A stretch of 40,214 nucleotides of DNA from Desulfocurvus vexinensis DSM 17965. GTDB taxonomy: Bacteria > Desulfobacterota > Desulfovibrionia > Desulfovibrionales > Desulfovibrionaceae. The notes under the pieces were generated by a model. It did not search any database, was not told where the DNA came from, and saw only the letters and a program-made list of their open reading frames with translations. The translations under genes and the position numbers were made by a program. Positions 1 through 6,707 of this stretch are shown in pieces (within the stretch, counting starts at the first letter, position 1; each line of letters begins with the position of its first letter). The stretch covers positions 51,985 through 92,198 of the forward strand of contig NZ_JAEX01000013.1 in the NCBI RefSeq assembly GCF_000519125.1, read 5' to 3'.

Positions 1-4
1 GGGT

Positions 5-69
5 CCGGGAGAGGGGGGAGCAGGGGGCCTTTGGCGCCAGAAAAGGCCCCCTGCTCCCCCCTCTCCCGG
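5..69 (-). terminator. Perfect 27-bp hairpin downstream of the EndoQ-UvrD gene
   Basis: Bases 5-31 and 43-69 are perfect reverse complements (27 bp) around an 11-base loop that contains GGCGCC. It starts 28 bases past the stop codon of the minus-strand gene that follows, so it can end that transcript, although no T-run lies inside the window beyond the stem. A similar but imperfect hairpin with the same outer sequence (GGGTCCGGGAGAGGGGG) lies at 5712-5790 behind hisG, so this may be a dispersed palindromic repeat as well as a terminator. Confidence 0.6.
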
Positions 70-96
70 CAGTGCTCGCCGCCTGCGCCGCCGCGC

Positions 97-3000
97 CTAT
101 TCGCCCAGCAGCCCCAGCTGCTGCGCCTGCTGCACGGTGCGGCCCACGAGCCGGGTGCGGGTCAGGGCGCCCTGGGGCAGTTCGGCCAGCAGGCGCGAGG
201 GCGGCAGGCGCAGTTCGCGGCCATGCAGGGTGCGGCTGGCGCTGTGGCTCAGGCAGAGCCGGGTCTTGGCGCGGGTCATGCCCACGTAGAGCAGGCGGCG
301 TTCCTCGGCCAGCTGGGCCTCGTCCAGGGCGGCCTCGCCCTGGCCCAGCAGGAAGTCGGTGCCCGCCAGGGGCAGCAGGCCGTCTTCCAGGGCGGGCAGG
401 AACACGGTGTCGAATTCCAGGCCCTTGGCCGCGTGCAGGGTCATGATCTGGATCTTTTCGGCCCGGTCGCGGACCATGTCCAGCTCGCTTTGCAGGTGCA
501 CCCAGTTGAGCAGCGCCTGCCAGCCGCCCAACTCGGCGAAGGAGCGTTTGAGTTGCAGGAACTCCGGGCCCTGCCAGAACATGCGGTCGAAGGGCGGGTT
601 GCCCTGGAGGTAGGCTTGCAGGGCCATGGGCCCGCGCACGAGCACGCGCTCGGGCAGCTCCAGGCGCTGGGCCTGCTCGGCCCTGGCGGGCGGGATGATG
701 CCGAAGGTGTGCCCGGCGGCGTCGAGGATGGCCGCCACGCGCGGCTCGGACCAGAAGGCCTCGGCCTCGGGCACCGAGCACGGCAGCCCCAGGCGGGTCA
801 GGGTCGACTTGAGCACCGGCACCAGGGCCTTGACGCGCACGAGCACGGCGATGTCGCCGGGGGAAAGGCTCTGGCCCGCATCGCCGCCGTCGGCCAGGGA
901 GTGGCTGGTGGCGCCGAGCAGGGTGCGGATGTGCTCGCCGATCCAGCTGGCCTCGCGGGCGGCGGTGGGCGCGCTGAACAGGCGGACCTCGGCGGGGTGG
1001 TCGTTGCGCGCCGTCAGGGGCGGGGCGCCGGGCACCAGGGCGGCGGCGGCGTCGAGCACGGCCTGGGCCGAGCGGTAGTTGTCCGCCAGGCTGACCACTT
1101 CCAGGTCCGGCCACCAGCCGCGCATGCGTTCCAGGGCATCGCCCGCCGCGCCCCGGAAGCCGTAGATGCCCTGGTTGGGGTCGCCGATGGCGAACACGCC
1201 CTTGCCGCCCGGGCAGGCCAGGGCCTTGACCAGCGCCAGTTGCAGCGCCGAGAGGTCCTGCACCTCGTCCACCAGGATGTGCGTGTAGGGGTTGGGCCAG
1301 ATGTCGGCCTCGATCTGCTCCAGCCAGAAATGCAAAAGGTCCGTGTAGTCCGCGAGGTTCCAGGATTCCTTGGTCTTGGCGTAGGCGTGGGCGGCCTCGG
1401 CCAGGTCCGGCCCGGGGTCGGCCATGCGTTCGCGGGCCAGATTCAGCCGCTGCCACAGGGCGCGCATCTCGCGGGCCTCGAGCTGCGCATTGGCCTCGGC
1501 GAACACGCGCCGGGCGCCGTCCTCGGTGAGCACCACCGGCGCCTCGCCGTAGCTCTGGGTCCAGCATTCGTAGGCCAGGGCGTGCATGGTGTCGGCGCGC
1601 GGCAGGGCCTGGGATTCGCCGCGCAGCTCCAGCAGGCGGCGCGACAGCTCGCCCGCCGCGCGGCGGGTGAAGGTCAGGGCCAGCAGGTGGCGCGGGGTTT
1701 CGCCGCCGTCCAGCAGGCGGCGGATGCGGCCCATGAGCGTGGCCGTCTTGCCCGTGCCCGGCCCGGCCAGCACGAGCACCGGCCCGGGCCCGGCCTCCAG
1801 GGCCCGGCGCTGGGCGGGGTTGTAGTCCGGCCCCGGGGCCGTGGCCCGCAGCAGCGACAGCGGGGGCAGCGGGGCCACCAGGGAGGGCGGCTCCTGCTCC
1901 CCGGGCGCCGGGGCCGGGGCCTTGGCCGCCGGGCGCGGCGCCGGGCAGCGCGCCCCCGGCAGCTTGAACAGCGCCTTGCCGTGCTTCAGCTCGGCCTGCT
2001 CCTGGGGCGTGAACACGCTGATCACGCCGTATTCGCCGTCGAACCCCGGGCGCTTGAAGACCTGCCCCCGGCGCATGCGCCCGATGCCCTCGCCCAGCGG
2101 CGCGGACAGGCGGGTCAGCTCCTCCACCGGCACATCCTGGAGCACCGCCAGCTCGGAGCCGAAGCGCGCGATGAGCCGCCCGTAGAAGGCCTGGACCTTC
2201 TTGGTGCCCGGCCCGGCGCCCAGCACCTCGCCCAGCACCTCGGCCAGGGGAACCAGCGACGTGAACCCCGGCGCGTCCGGCGGGCGCACCGGCGCCTCGC
2301 GGTCGGCCAGCTCCGTGACCCGGTGCAGCACGCCCACGGTCAGCGGCTTGCCGCACACGGGGCAGACCCCCCCGCGCGAGGCCGTCTCGCGCGGCTCCAT
2401 GACCACCCCGCAGGCCCGGTGCCCGTCCAGGTGGTACTTGCCTTCCTCGGGGAAGAACTCCAGCGTGCCCAGGAACTTGTGGCCCAGCGCCTCGCCGCGC
2501 AGGGCCCGGTAGATGCCCCCGTAGGACACCTCGCCGCTGAACAGGCTGGCCTCGCGGGCCAGCTTTTCCCCCGAATGCGCGTCGGAGTTGGAAATCATCC
2601 GGTAGCGGTCCAGGGCCGACCACAGCCAGTTCATCTCCGGGTCCGACGACAGGCCCGTCTCCATGGCGAAAATCTCGCCCGCCAGGTCGCCGTAGCACTC
2701 CTCCACCGTGTCGAAGCCGCTCTTGGAGCCGAACAGCGAGAACCACGGCGTCCAGATGTGCGCAGGCACCAGGAAGGCTTGCGGGCCCATGCCCAGCACC
2801 ATCTCCAGCAGATCGCGCGAGTCCAGCCCCAGGATGGGCCGCCCGTCGCTCTCCACGTTGCCTACCTGGGCCAGCTTGCGCGTGAAGGCGTCGGCCATGT
2901 CCAGCGTGGGCATGAAGACCAGGTTGTGGACCTTGCGCGTCTTGCCGCCGCGCTTGTAGATGGAGCTGATTTCCGTGCCGAGCATGAAGCGCGTCTGGCC

Positions 3001-3258
3001 GCGCAGGGGGTAGCCGTCGAGGAGCGGCACCTCGCGCTCCAGCCGCCGGGCGTCCTTGAGCACCAGAAGCCCCGAGCCGTCGGGCTCGAGCTGTTCGCCG
3101 ATCTCCGCCCGCCAGCCCGGATGCGTGAAATCACCCGTGGCCAGCACGTCCAGGCCCTTGATGCGCGCCCAGGCGGCCAGCAGACGCAGCGAAAGCGCCT
3201 TGCTCGTGGCCCGCGAAAACCGCGAGTGGATGTGCAGATCCGCGCGGAAAAGATCCAT
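97..3258 (-). CDS. EndoQ-like PHP nuclease fused to UvrD/Rep-type DNA helicase
   Basis: A 1053-residue cytoplasmic protein made of two DNA-repair modules. Residues 1 to about 430 are a PHP-family metallophosphoesterase resembling archaeal/bacterial endonuclease Q: the metal-binding DLHIHS motif is at 7-12, SDAHSG at about 224, and a zinc-ribbon half CPVCGKPL at about 299. A proline/alanine-rich linker (about 435-475) leads to a superfamily-1 helicase. Visible helicase motifs are Walker A GPGTGKT (about 499), DEVQD (about 664), GDPNQGIYGFRG (about 693), DNYRS (about 726), TLHAAKGLEF, and LLYVGMTRAKTRL near the end. EndoQ is known to nick DNA next to deaminated bases; the fusion suggests nicking coupled to unwinding, which is inference. 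ATG 3258 is chosen because the PHP motif follows at once; the open frame upstream is arginine/proline-rich noise. It is transcribed alone and faces the transposed islet. Confidence 0.85.
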   Translation of the reverse strand: MDLFRADLHIHSRFSRATSKALSLRLLAAWARIKGLDVLATGDFTHPGWRAEIGEQLEPDGSGLLVLKDARRLEREVPLLDGYPLRGQTRFMLGTEISSIYKRGGKTRKVHNLVFMPTLDMADAFTRKLAQVGNVESDGRPILGLDSRDLLEMVLGMGPQAFLVPAHIWTPWFSLFGSKSGFDTVEECYGDLAGEIFAMETGLSSDPEMNWLWSALDRYRMISNSDAHSGEKLAREASLFSGEVSYGGIYRALRGEALGHKFLGTLEFFPEEGKYHLDGHRACGVVMEPRETASRGGVCPVCGKPLTVGVLHRVTELADREAPVRPPDAPGFTSLVPLAEVLGEVLGAGPGTKKVQAFYGRLIARFGSELAVLQDVPVEELTRLSAPLGEGIGRMRRGQVFKRPGFDGEYGVISVFTPQEQAELKHGKALFKLPGARCPAPRPAAKAPAPAPGEQEPPSLVAPLPPLSLLRATAPGPDYNPAQRRALEAGPGPVLVLAGPGTGKTATLMGRIRRLLDGGETPRHLLALTFTRRAAGELSRRLLELRGESQALPRADTMHALAYECWTQSYGEAPVVLTEDGARRVFAEANAQLEAREMRALWQRLNLARERMADPGPDLAEAAHAYAKTKESWNLADYTDLLHFWLEQIEADIWPNPYTHILVDEVQDLSALQLALVKALACPGGKGVFAIGDPNQGIYGFRGAAGDALERMRGWWPDLEVVSLADNYRSAQAVLDAAAALVPGAPPLTARNDHPAEVRLFSAPTAAREASWIGEHIRTLLGATSHSLADGGDAGQSLSPGDIAVLVRVKALVPVLKSTLTRLGLPCSVPEAEAFWSEPRVAAILDAAGHTFGIIPPARAEQAQRLELPERVLVRGPMALQAYLQGNPPFDRMFWQGPEFLQLKRSFAELGGWQALLNWVHLQSELDMVRDRAEKIQIMTLHAAKGLEFDTVFLPALEDGLLPLAGTDFLLGQGEAALDEAQLAEERRLLYVGMTRAKTRLCLSHSASRTLHGRELRLPPSRLLAELPQGALTRTRLVGRTVQQAQQLGLLGE

Positions 3259-3495
3259 GACCCGGCGACTATACGGCCCCCGGCCCCCGCCCGCAAGGGC
3301 CAAGGTTTGGCGAAGGGCGGCGGGGTTGGCGGGGCGCTGCCCCGGACCCCGGCAGGGGGGCGCTGCCCCCCTGCACCCCCCCGCCAGGGGCCAAGGGCCC
3401 CTGGACCCCGTACGCCGCCCCGGCTGACTGCGGCGAAGCGCCGTAGCCAGCCGGGGCGGGGGCAGGGCGGGAGATGGGAACGCCCTTGCCAGGCC
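3259..3495. repeat. Intergenic region with GC-rich palindromes
   Basis: About 240 bases upstream of the EndoQ-UvrD gene with no supported gene. It holds two tight hairpins: 3352-3374 (9-bp stem GCAGGGGGG, loop CGCTG) and 3384-3404 (9-bp stem CCAGGGGCC, 3-base loop). The whole 3330-3411 stretch alternates GGGG/CCCC blocks, like dispersed GC palindromes seen in other high-GC genomes. I see no convincing promoter, although the minus-strand gene must be transcribed from here or from the islet edge. Confidence 0.5.
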
Positions 3496-3503
3496 GAACA
3501 AAA
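3496..3503. repeat. Left 8-bp direct repeat (target-site duplication)
   Basis: GAACAAAA directly abuts the left terminal inverted repeat and recurs in the same orientation at 5530-5537, directly abutting the right terminal repeat. An identical 8-mer at both edges is the expected footprint of transposition. Confidence 0.85.
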
Positions 3504-3527
3504 CGGTATTAAGTATCAAACGCACAA
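3504..3527. repeat. Left terminal inverted repeat
   Basis: 24 bases starting CGGTATTAAGTATCAAA and ending GCACAA. It matches the reverse complement of 5506-5529 at 23 of 24 positions; the difference is C here at base 18 against T. Similarity stops at both ends of these 24 bases. Confidence 0.85.
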
Positions 3528-3570
3528 TGCGGGACCTGGATTTTCGCCCTTGGTGGTGTAGCATCAAAGG

Positions 3571-3681
3571 ATGCTAAAAGAAAACACTGTCAAGGATTTA
3601 GTGCGGATGAAGACTGAACTGGAACGCAAGGCTGACGGCGTCCGCAGCATCGTCACTCATGGTGGCGCGATCATAGACTGA
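3571..3681 (+). CDS. Doubtful 36-residue ORF in the left arm of the islet
   Basis: A short plus-strand reading frame starting ATG 67 bases inside the element, with a charged composition (MLKENTVKDL, then MKTELERKADG). No Shine-Dalgarno lies at proper spacing; the purine run AAAGG touches the start. The position so close to the terminal repeat is where an insertion-sequence transposase normally begins, so it could be the residue of a deleted transposase, but I do not recognise the sequence. A 7-bp dyad (TAGCATC-AAAG-GATGCTA, 3560-3577) overlaps its start. Confidence 0.15.
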   Translation: MLKENTVKDLVRMKTELERKADGVRSIVTHGGAIID

Positions 3682-3741
3682 TGCCGTTCGTGCCTCCGCG
3701 AGCAGGCTGTAGGGTGTCGGTCGCTTCCGTCGTTTTGCCAT
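3598..3741 (-). CDS. Doubtful 47-residue basic ORF in the left arm
   Basis: A minus-strand frame starting MAKRRKRPTPYSLLAEA, preceded by GGAAGGA about 11 bases upstream of the ATG. It overlaps the plus-strand 36-residue frame, so at most one is real. GC content here (about 3590-3740) is higher than in the rest of the islet, hinting at a patch of different origin. I recognise no family. The longer version of this frame starting at 3849 adds a hydrophobic stretch but has no better start signal. Confidence 0.2.
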   Translation of the reverse strand: MAKRRKRPTPYSLLAEARTASVYDRATMSDDAADAVSLAFQFSLHPH

Positions 3742-3951
3742 TGTAATTCTGGTCCTTCCAATGATTCGGGCCAACCAGAATAGCAGATAAAAGATGAAAG
3801 AGATAATGATTTCAGGATATTGCAGATTAGAGATTAACAACAAAAACAATCACAGTTAATAGAGACATATAATTAACAAACGGCTAAGTCTCTGTTGACG
3901 CGACACTTCTCGTGGGTATATCGGTTTAATGAGGCCATGTCGGCATCTATT

Positions 3952-3982
3952 TTGACTTGTTCTCAATTGTCAATTCCATAAA
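3952..3982 (+). promoter_or_regulatory. Possible promoter of the antitoxin-toxin pair
   Basis: TTGACT at 3952-3957 matches a sigma-70 -35 box well. A weak -10 follows as TCCATA (3975-3980, 17-base spacer) or CATAAA (3977-3982). The spacer contains a direct repeat TCAATTG-TCAATT, a possible autoregulatory operator. Transcription would begin only about ten bases before the start codon, leaving a very short leader. Confidence 0.35.
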
Positions 3983-3997
3983 ACACTAGCAGTGAAA

Positions 3998-4702
3998 ATG
4001 TTATATTCAGATATAATAAAATATATAGCTTGGTATGCAACAAAAAGCGATATCTTCTTGACAACGAATCGTCTTGTCAAGTTCATGTATCTTTTTGATT
4101 ATTATCATGCAAAGGTTACTGGAGAGAAATATTCTGATTTGCCATGGGCATTCGTTTATTATGGACCATATTGTAGTGAAGCTATGCGCAGAATAGACGA
4201 AGCGGTCAGGCGTGGAGATATTAATAAAAACACATTTGATAGTAAATTCGACATTGATAAAGAATATAGCATATTTAAATGTTATGACGATGATGCTGCA
4301 TCAATTGGTGAAAAGCTAAACATTATCGTTGTTTCGAAAATTCAATGGGCTATTCGACGTTTTGGGGATGATACTGCGGAGCTTCTTGACTATGTGTATT
4401 TTGATACAGAACCTATGCATGGTGCAAAAAAAGGGAATATACTTGATTTTGCTAGGGTGACAAAATTTGAAGCGCCCAAGGAAATCAAAAAAAGACCGCT
4501 TACGAAGGATGAAATTCAAAAAGCCAAAGAATTGATATCAAGGATGGGTAAAAAATACGATGAAGGCAAAAAGCTTCTAGCTGAAGAAGATGCAAGGCTG
4601 TCTCGTTTTAAGGCCGACAGTTATAGTAAGTTTATTCAATTTATTAATGATGCAGAATCGTTGCCTTCTTTCTCTGGCTCTGCAAAGATAGAAACACAAT
4701 GA
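3998..4702 (+). CDS. Panacea (SocA/DUF4065)-domain antitoxin
   Basis: A 234-residue protein predicted to neutralise the product of the next gene. The N-terminal half has the Panacea/SocA-like pattern: a helix DIIKYIAWYA, then LTTNRLVKFMYLFDYYHAKV, a tryptophan in LPWAFVYYGPY, and CSEAMRRIDEAVRRGD. Panacea is known as an antitoxin domain paired with many unrelated toxins. The C-terminal half (about 155-234) is lysine/glutamate-rich and probably helical. The frame can also begin at GTG 3992, two codons upstream; neither start has a clear ribosome-binding site, and ATG is preferred. The stop overlaps the next start as ATGA, indicating translational coupling. Codon use is AT-rich, unlike the surrounding chromosome, which supports transfer. 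A role as Clp proteolytic adaptor, as for Caulobacter SocA, is possible but not indicated. Confidence 0.75.
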   Translation: MLYSDIIKYIAWYATKSDIFLTTNRLVKFMYLFDYYHAKVTGEKYSDLPWAFVYYGPYCSEAMRRIDEAVRRGDINKNTFDSKFDIDKEYSIFKCYDDDAASIGEKLNIIVVSKIQWAIRRFGDDTAELLDYVYFDTEPMHGAKKGNILDFARVTKFEAPKEIKKRPLTKDEIQKAKELISRMGKKYDEGKKLLAEEDARLSRFKADSYSKFIQFINDAESLPSFSGSAKIETQ

Positions 4703-5403
4703 GTCTTACTGTAATCTATCCGGAAGAAGAATTTTTTTGCTCCATTAAACCAAGCGATTTTTGCCTGGGGCAAATTTGCTATGTGCCAGCACCAATGCCC
4801 ACGCCTATTCCCCAGATTCTTGATGTCGAAAGACTTTCGCCAGAAGAACACACAGAAGTGAAGTTCATCCTTCGTGATGCCAATAGGCCAGGAGATTTTC
4901 GGCAACGAGACAGAAGTTTACCTGTAAAATACCTAAATCTTCGCTCTCATGAAGAACTGCTTGTCCAACGAGCAAAGAAAAGACCAGCTATAATTGTTGC
5001 CAATGGACTAGACTGCTTTCCAGAATTCACCAAGATTTTACGCCAAAAAGGGAAAAAGCATCTTCAGGAGGACTCTCTTTTTGTCGCTCCCATATATACC
5101 ATTTGTCGTGAGGGATACGGCGAAGGGTTTATTATGGAGATGATGCCTTACATTGAATCTTTGTTGTTTCGGCAGTTTTTTTATCTGCCAAAATCGGCAT
5201 CACTGAAAGAAGGCGTTGTAAGACTTGATAGAATTCAAGTCGTGATTGATCAAGGACCAGCGGCAATAGAGCCGACAAATGTATGTCTTTCCGTCCCAAT
5301 TTTTAATGTTCTCAGAGACATGATGATATACTGCTACACTGGCGTGTATTCACCAGAACTGAAAGAGCTTCGTGACCTCCTTGAAGATTCAATAGAAGAT
5401 TAG
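4699..5403 (+). CDS. Probable toxin partner, PemK/MazF-like
   Basis: A 234-residue soluble protein without signal peptide or membrane segment, overlapping the Panacea gene by four bases. I do not recognise it outright, but several blocks fit the order of a PemK/MazF-type barrel: CLGQICYVPAP (about 21-31), KRPAIIVAN (about 93-101), DSLFVAPIYTI (about 124-134), FFYLPKSASLKEG (about 162-174) and VRLDRIQVV (about 176-184), the last resembling the LDQIRTV strand of MazF. It is roughly twice as long as classic MazF, with an N-terminal insert (32-90) and an acidic C-terminal tail. If the fold is right it would act as an endoribonuclease. The genetic context (antitoxin first, coupled, then terminator) supports the toxin role more strongly than the sequence does. 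Confidence 0.55.
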   Translation: MSLTVIYPEEEFFCSIKPSDFCLGQICYVPAPMPTPIPQILDVERLSPEEHTEVKFILRDANRPGDFRQRDRSLPVKYLNLRSHEELLVQRAKKRPAIIVANGLDCFPEFTKILRQKGKKHLQEDSLFVAPIYTICREGYGEGFIMEMMPYIESLLFRQFFYLPKSASLKEGVVRLDRIQVVIDQGPAAIEPTNVCLSVPIFNVLRDMMIYCYTGVYSPELKELRDLLEDSIED

Positions 5404-5461
5404 CCCTGCTTTTAGTTGTTAATGCATTTGTTGGTTTGGATTGGTATTTTTAAAATTTACG

Positions 5462-5507
5462 TTAAGGGTTGCCCAATTTATTCAATTGGGCGACCCTTAA
5501 TTTGTTT
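5462..5507 (+). terminator. Intrinsic terminator of the toxin-antitoxin operon
   Basis: TTAAGGGT (5462-5469) and GCCCAATT (5471-5478) pair with AATTGGGC (5484-5491) and ACCCTTAA (5493-5500), with a G-U wobble between the halves and a 5-base loop. TTTGTTT follows. It lies 58 bases after the toxin stop and just inside the right terminal repeat, so the islet ends its own transcript. Confidence 0.7.
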
Positions 5508-5529
5508 GTGCATTTGATACTTAATACCG
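5506..5529. repeat. Right terminal inverted repeat
   Basis: Reverse complement of 3504-3527 at 23 of 24 bases, ending TTTGATACTTAATACCG at the outer edge. The outer end touches the right copy of GAACAAAA. Confidence 0.85.
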
Positions 5530-5537
5530 GAACAAAA
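5530..5537. repeat. Right 8-bp direct repeat (target-site duplication)
   Basis: GAACAAAA, identical and in the same orientation as 3496-3503. On the minus strand it reads TTTTGTTC and forms part of the T-rich tail of the hisG terminator, so the element entered right at the 3' end of that transcription unit. Confidence 0.85.
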
Positions 5538-5573
5538 ACCTCGGGCCGGATTCCCGCAAGGGAATCCGGCCCG
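5531..5573 (-). terminator. hisG: Intrinsic terminator of the rlmN-hisI-hisG unit
   Basis: A 14-bp perfect stem (5542-5555 with 5560-5573) closes a 4-base loop. On the minus strand the stem is followed by AGGTTTTTGTT, a good T-tract. It lies about 240 bases downstream of the hisG stop. The T-tract overlaps the target duplication of the adjacent islet. Confidence 0.75.
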
Positions 5574-5813
5574 GGGGGTTTAAGATCAGACCCGGTCAGG
5601 GGGCCCCCCTGTCTCGTGTTCCTGGAGCGCCCGTCTCCACAGCCCCATCCTCCAGCCCCGAAAAACCCCCAGCCTTTCCCCCGAGAGCGCATTTTGGAGT
5701 GAGGGGGGTGTGGGTCCGGGAGAGGGGGAGCGGGGGGCTTTTGGCGCCCTTGCGAAGAATGACAAAGGCCCCTGCTCCCCCTTCTTCCGGTCTTCCACCC
5801 GGGCCGCGTGCCC
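5574..5813. repeat. hisG 3' intergenic region with palindromic repeat
   Basis: No gene is supported here. Bases 5712-5790 form an imperfect long hairpin: GGGGGAGC before and GCTCCCCC after an interior that includes GGCGCC. The first 16 bases of its left arm (CCGGGAGAGGGGG and following) nearly match the left arm of the hairpin at 5-69. Both copies sit 3' of a minus-strand gene, so they may be copies of a dispersed repeat that also serves as a terminator. Confidence 0.5.
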
Positions 5814-6707
5814 CTAGATGACCTTGTTCAGGGCGTATTCGATGATGGCCTGGGCGCCCTTTTCGCGCAGCGCGGGGATCAGGTCGCGCACGGTGGAGGA
5901 GGCCACGACGATTTCCACGGACAGCCAGGTGTCGTCCATGAGGTTGGCCACGGTGGGCGAGTTGGCGGCGGGCAGGTGGTCGAGGATGTCCTTCATGCGG
6001 TCCTTGGGCACGTTCATCTTCAGGCCCACCAGGGATTCGGCGTCCAGGGCGCCGTGCAGCAGCATGTCGATCTGCTCGATCTTCCTGCGCTTGGCCGGGT
6101 CGTTCCAGGCGGCCTTGTTGGCGATGAGCTGGGTGTTGGTCTGCATGAGTTCGGCGATGATGCGCAGGCCGTGGGCCTTGATGGTCGTGCCGGTCTCGGT
6201 GACTTCGACGATGGCGTCGGCCAGGCCTTCGACGACCTTGGCCTCGGTGGCGCCCCAGGAGTATTCGACCTCCACGGGGATGCCCGCGCTGGCGAAGTAG
6301 TTGCGGGTGAAGTTGCACAGCTCGGTGGCGATCTTCTTGCCGGCCAGGTCTTCGGGGCGCTTGTAGGGCGAATCGCCGGCCACGGCCAGCACCCAGCGCG
6401 CCGGGCGGTTGGAGACCTTGGAGTAGATCAGGTCGGAGACGACTACCACGTCGGAGTCGTTTTCCAGGACCCAGTCCTTGCCGGTCAGGCCCAGGTCGAG
6501 GGTGCCGCTGGCCACGTAGCGCGACATTTCCTGCGCGCGGCACATGGAGCAGCGCAGCTCGGGGTCGTTGACCTCGGGGAAGTAGTTGCGGTGGTGCTGG
6601 CGGATCTTCCAGCCCGCGCGGGCGAGCAGGGCGATGGTGGCGTCCTGCAGGGAGCCTTTGGGGATGCCGAACTTGATCAGGGCGCCGTTGTTCTGGGGAG
6701 CGGCCAT
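5814..6707 (-). CDS. hisG: ATP phosphoribosyltransferase, long form (histidine step 1)
   Basis: A 297-residue cytoplasmic enzyme that condenses ATP with PRPP to phosphoribosyl-ATP, the committed and feedback-inhibited step of histidine synthesis. The N-terminal part shows FGIPKGSLQ and GTLDLGLTGKDWV; the PRPP loop is DAIVEVTETGTTIKAHGL (about 180-197). The final 75 residues (from about 222) are the ACT-like regulatory domain that marks the long, HisZ-independent class, and the length fits that class. Its ATG overlaps the hisI stop by one base (TAATG), so the two are translationally coupled. It is the last gene of the rlmN-hisI-hisG unit, followed by a terminator. Confidence 0.95.
   Translation of the reverse strand: MAAPQNNGALIKFGIPKGSLQDATIALLARAGWKIRQHHRNYFPEVNDPELRCSMCRAQEMSRYVASGTLDLGLTGKDWVLENDSDVVVVSDLIYSKVSNRPARWVLAVAGDSPYKRPEDLAGKKIATELCNFTRNYFASAGIPVEVEYSWGATEAKVVEGLADAIVEVTETGTTIKAHGLRIIAELMQTNTQLIANKAAWNDPAKRRKIEQIDMLLHGALDAESLVGLKMNVPKDRMKDILDHLPAANSPTVANLMDDTWLSVEIVVASSTVRDLIPALREKGAQAIIEYALNKVI

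Larger units (their letters stand above)
3504..5529. mobile_element. 2026-bp transposed islet carrying a toxin-antitoxin pair
   Basis: The element is bounded by 24-bp inverted repeats (3504-3527 and 5506-5529, one mismatch) that begin CGGTATTAAGTATCAAA, and is flanked by the direct repeat GAACAAAA. Its base composition is strikingly AT-rich compared with the high-GC DNA on both sides, with the switch falling close to the repeats. Inside are a Panacea-type antitoxin gene, a probable PemK/MazF-like toxin gene, a terminator after them, and a left arm of about 460 bases without a convincing gene. I find no transposase, so it should be non-autonomous and moved by an enzyme encoded elsewhere. Several insertion-sequence families make 8-bp duplications; the ends alone do not let me name one. 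Confidence 0.85.

Noticed and set aside
31-3561. 1176-codon plus-strand open frame opposite the EndoQ-UvrD gene
   Set aside because: Composition is G/A/Q/R-rich with no domains; it mirrors the real gene whose helicase motifs are intact. High GC at third positions keeps antisense frames open.
3598-3849. 83-residue membrane protein on the minus strand
   Set aside because: The hydrophobic N-terminal extension comes from AT-rich DNA with no ribosome-binding site; only the 47-residue inner frame is kept, at low confidence.
3504-5529. Integrative element inserted by a tyrosine recombinase
   Set aside because: There is no integrase and no adjacent tRNA; the inverted ends with 8-bp duplication indicate DDE-type transposition instead.
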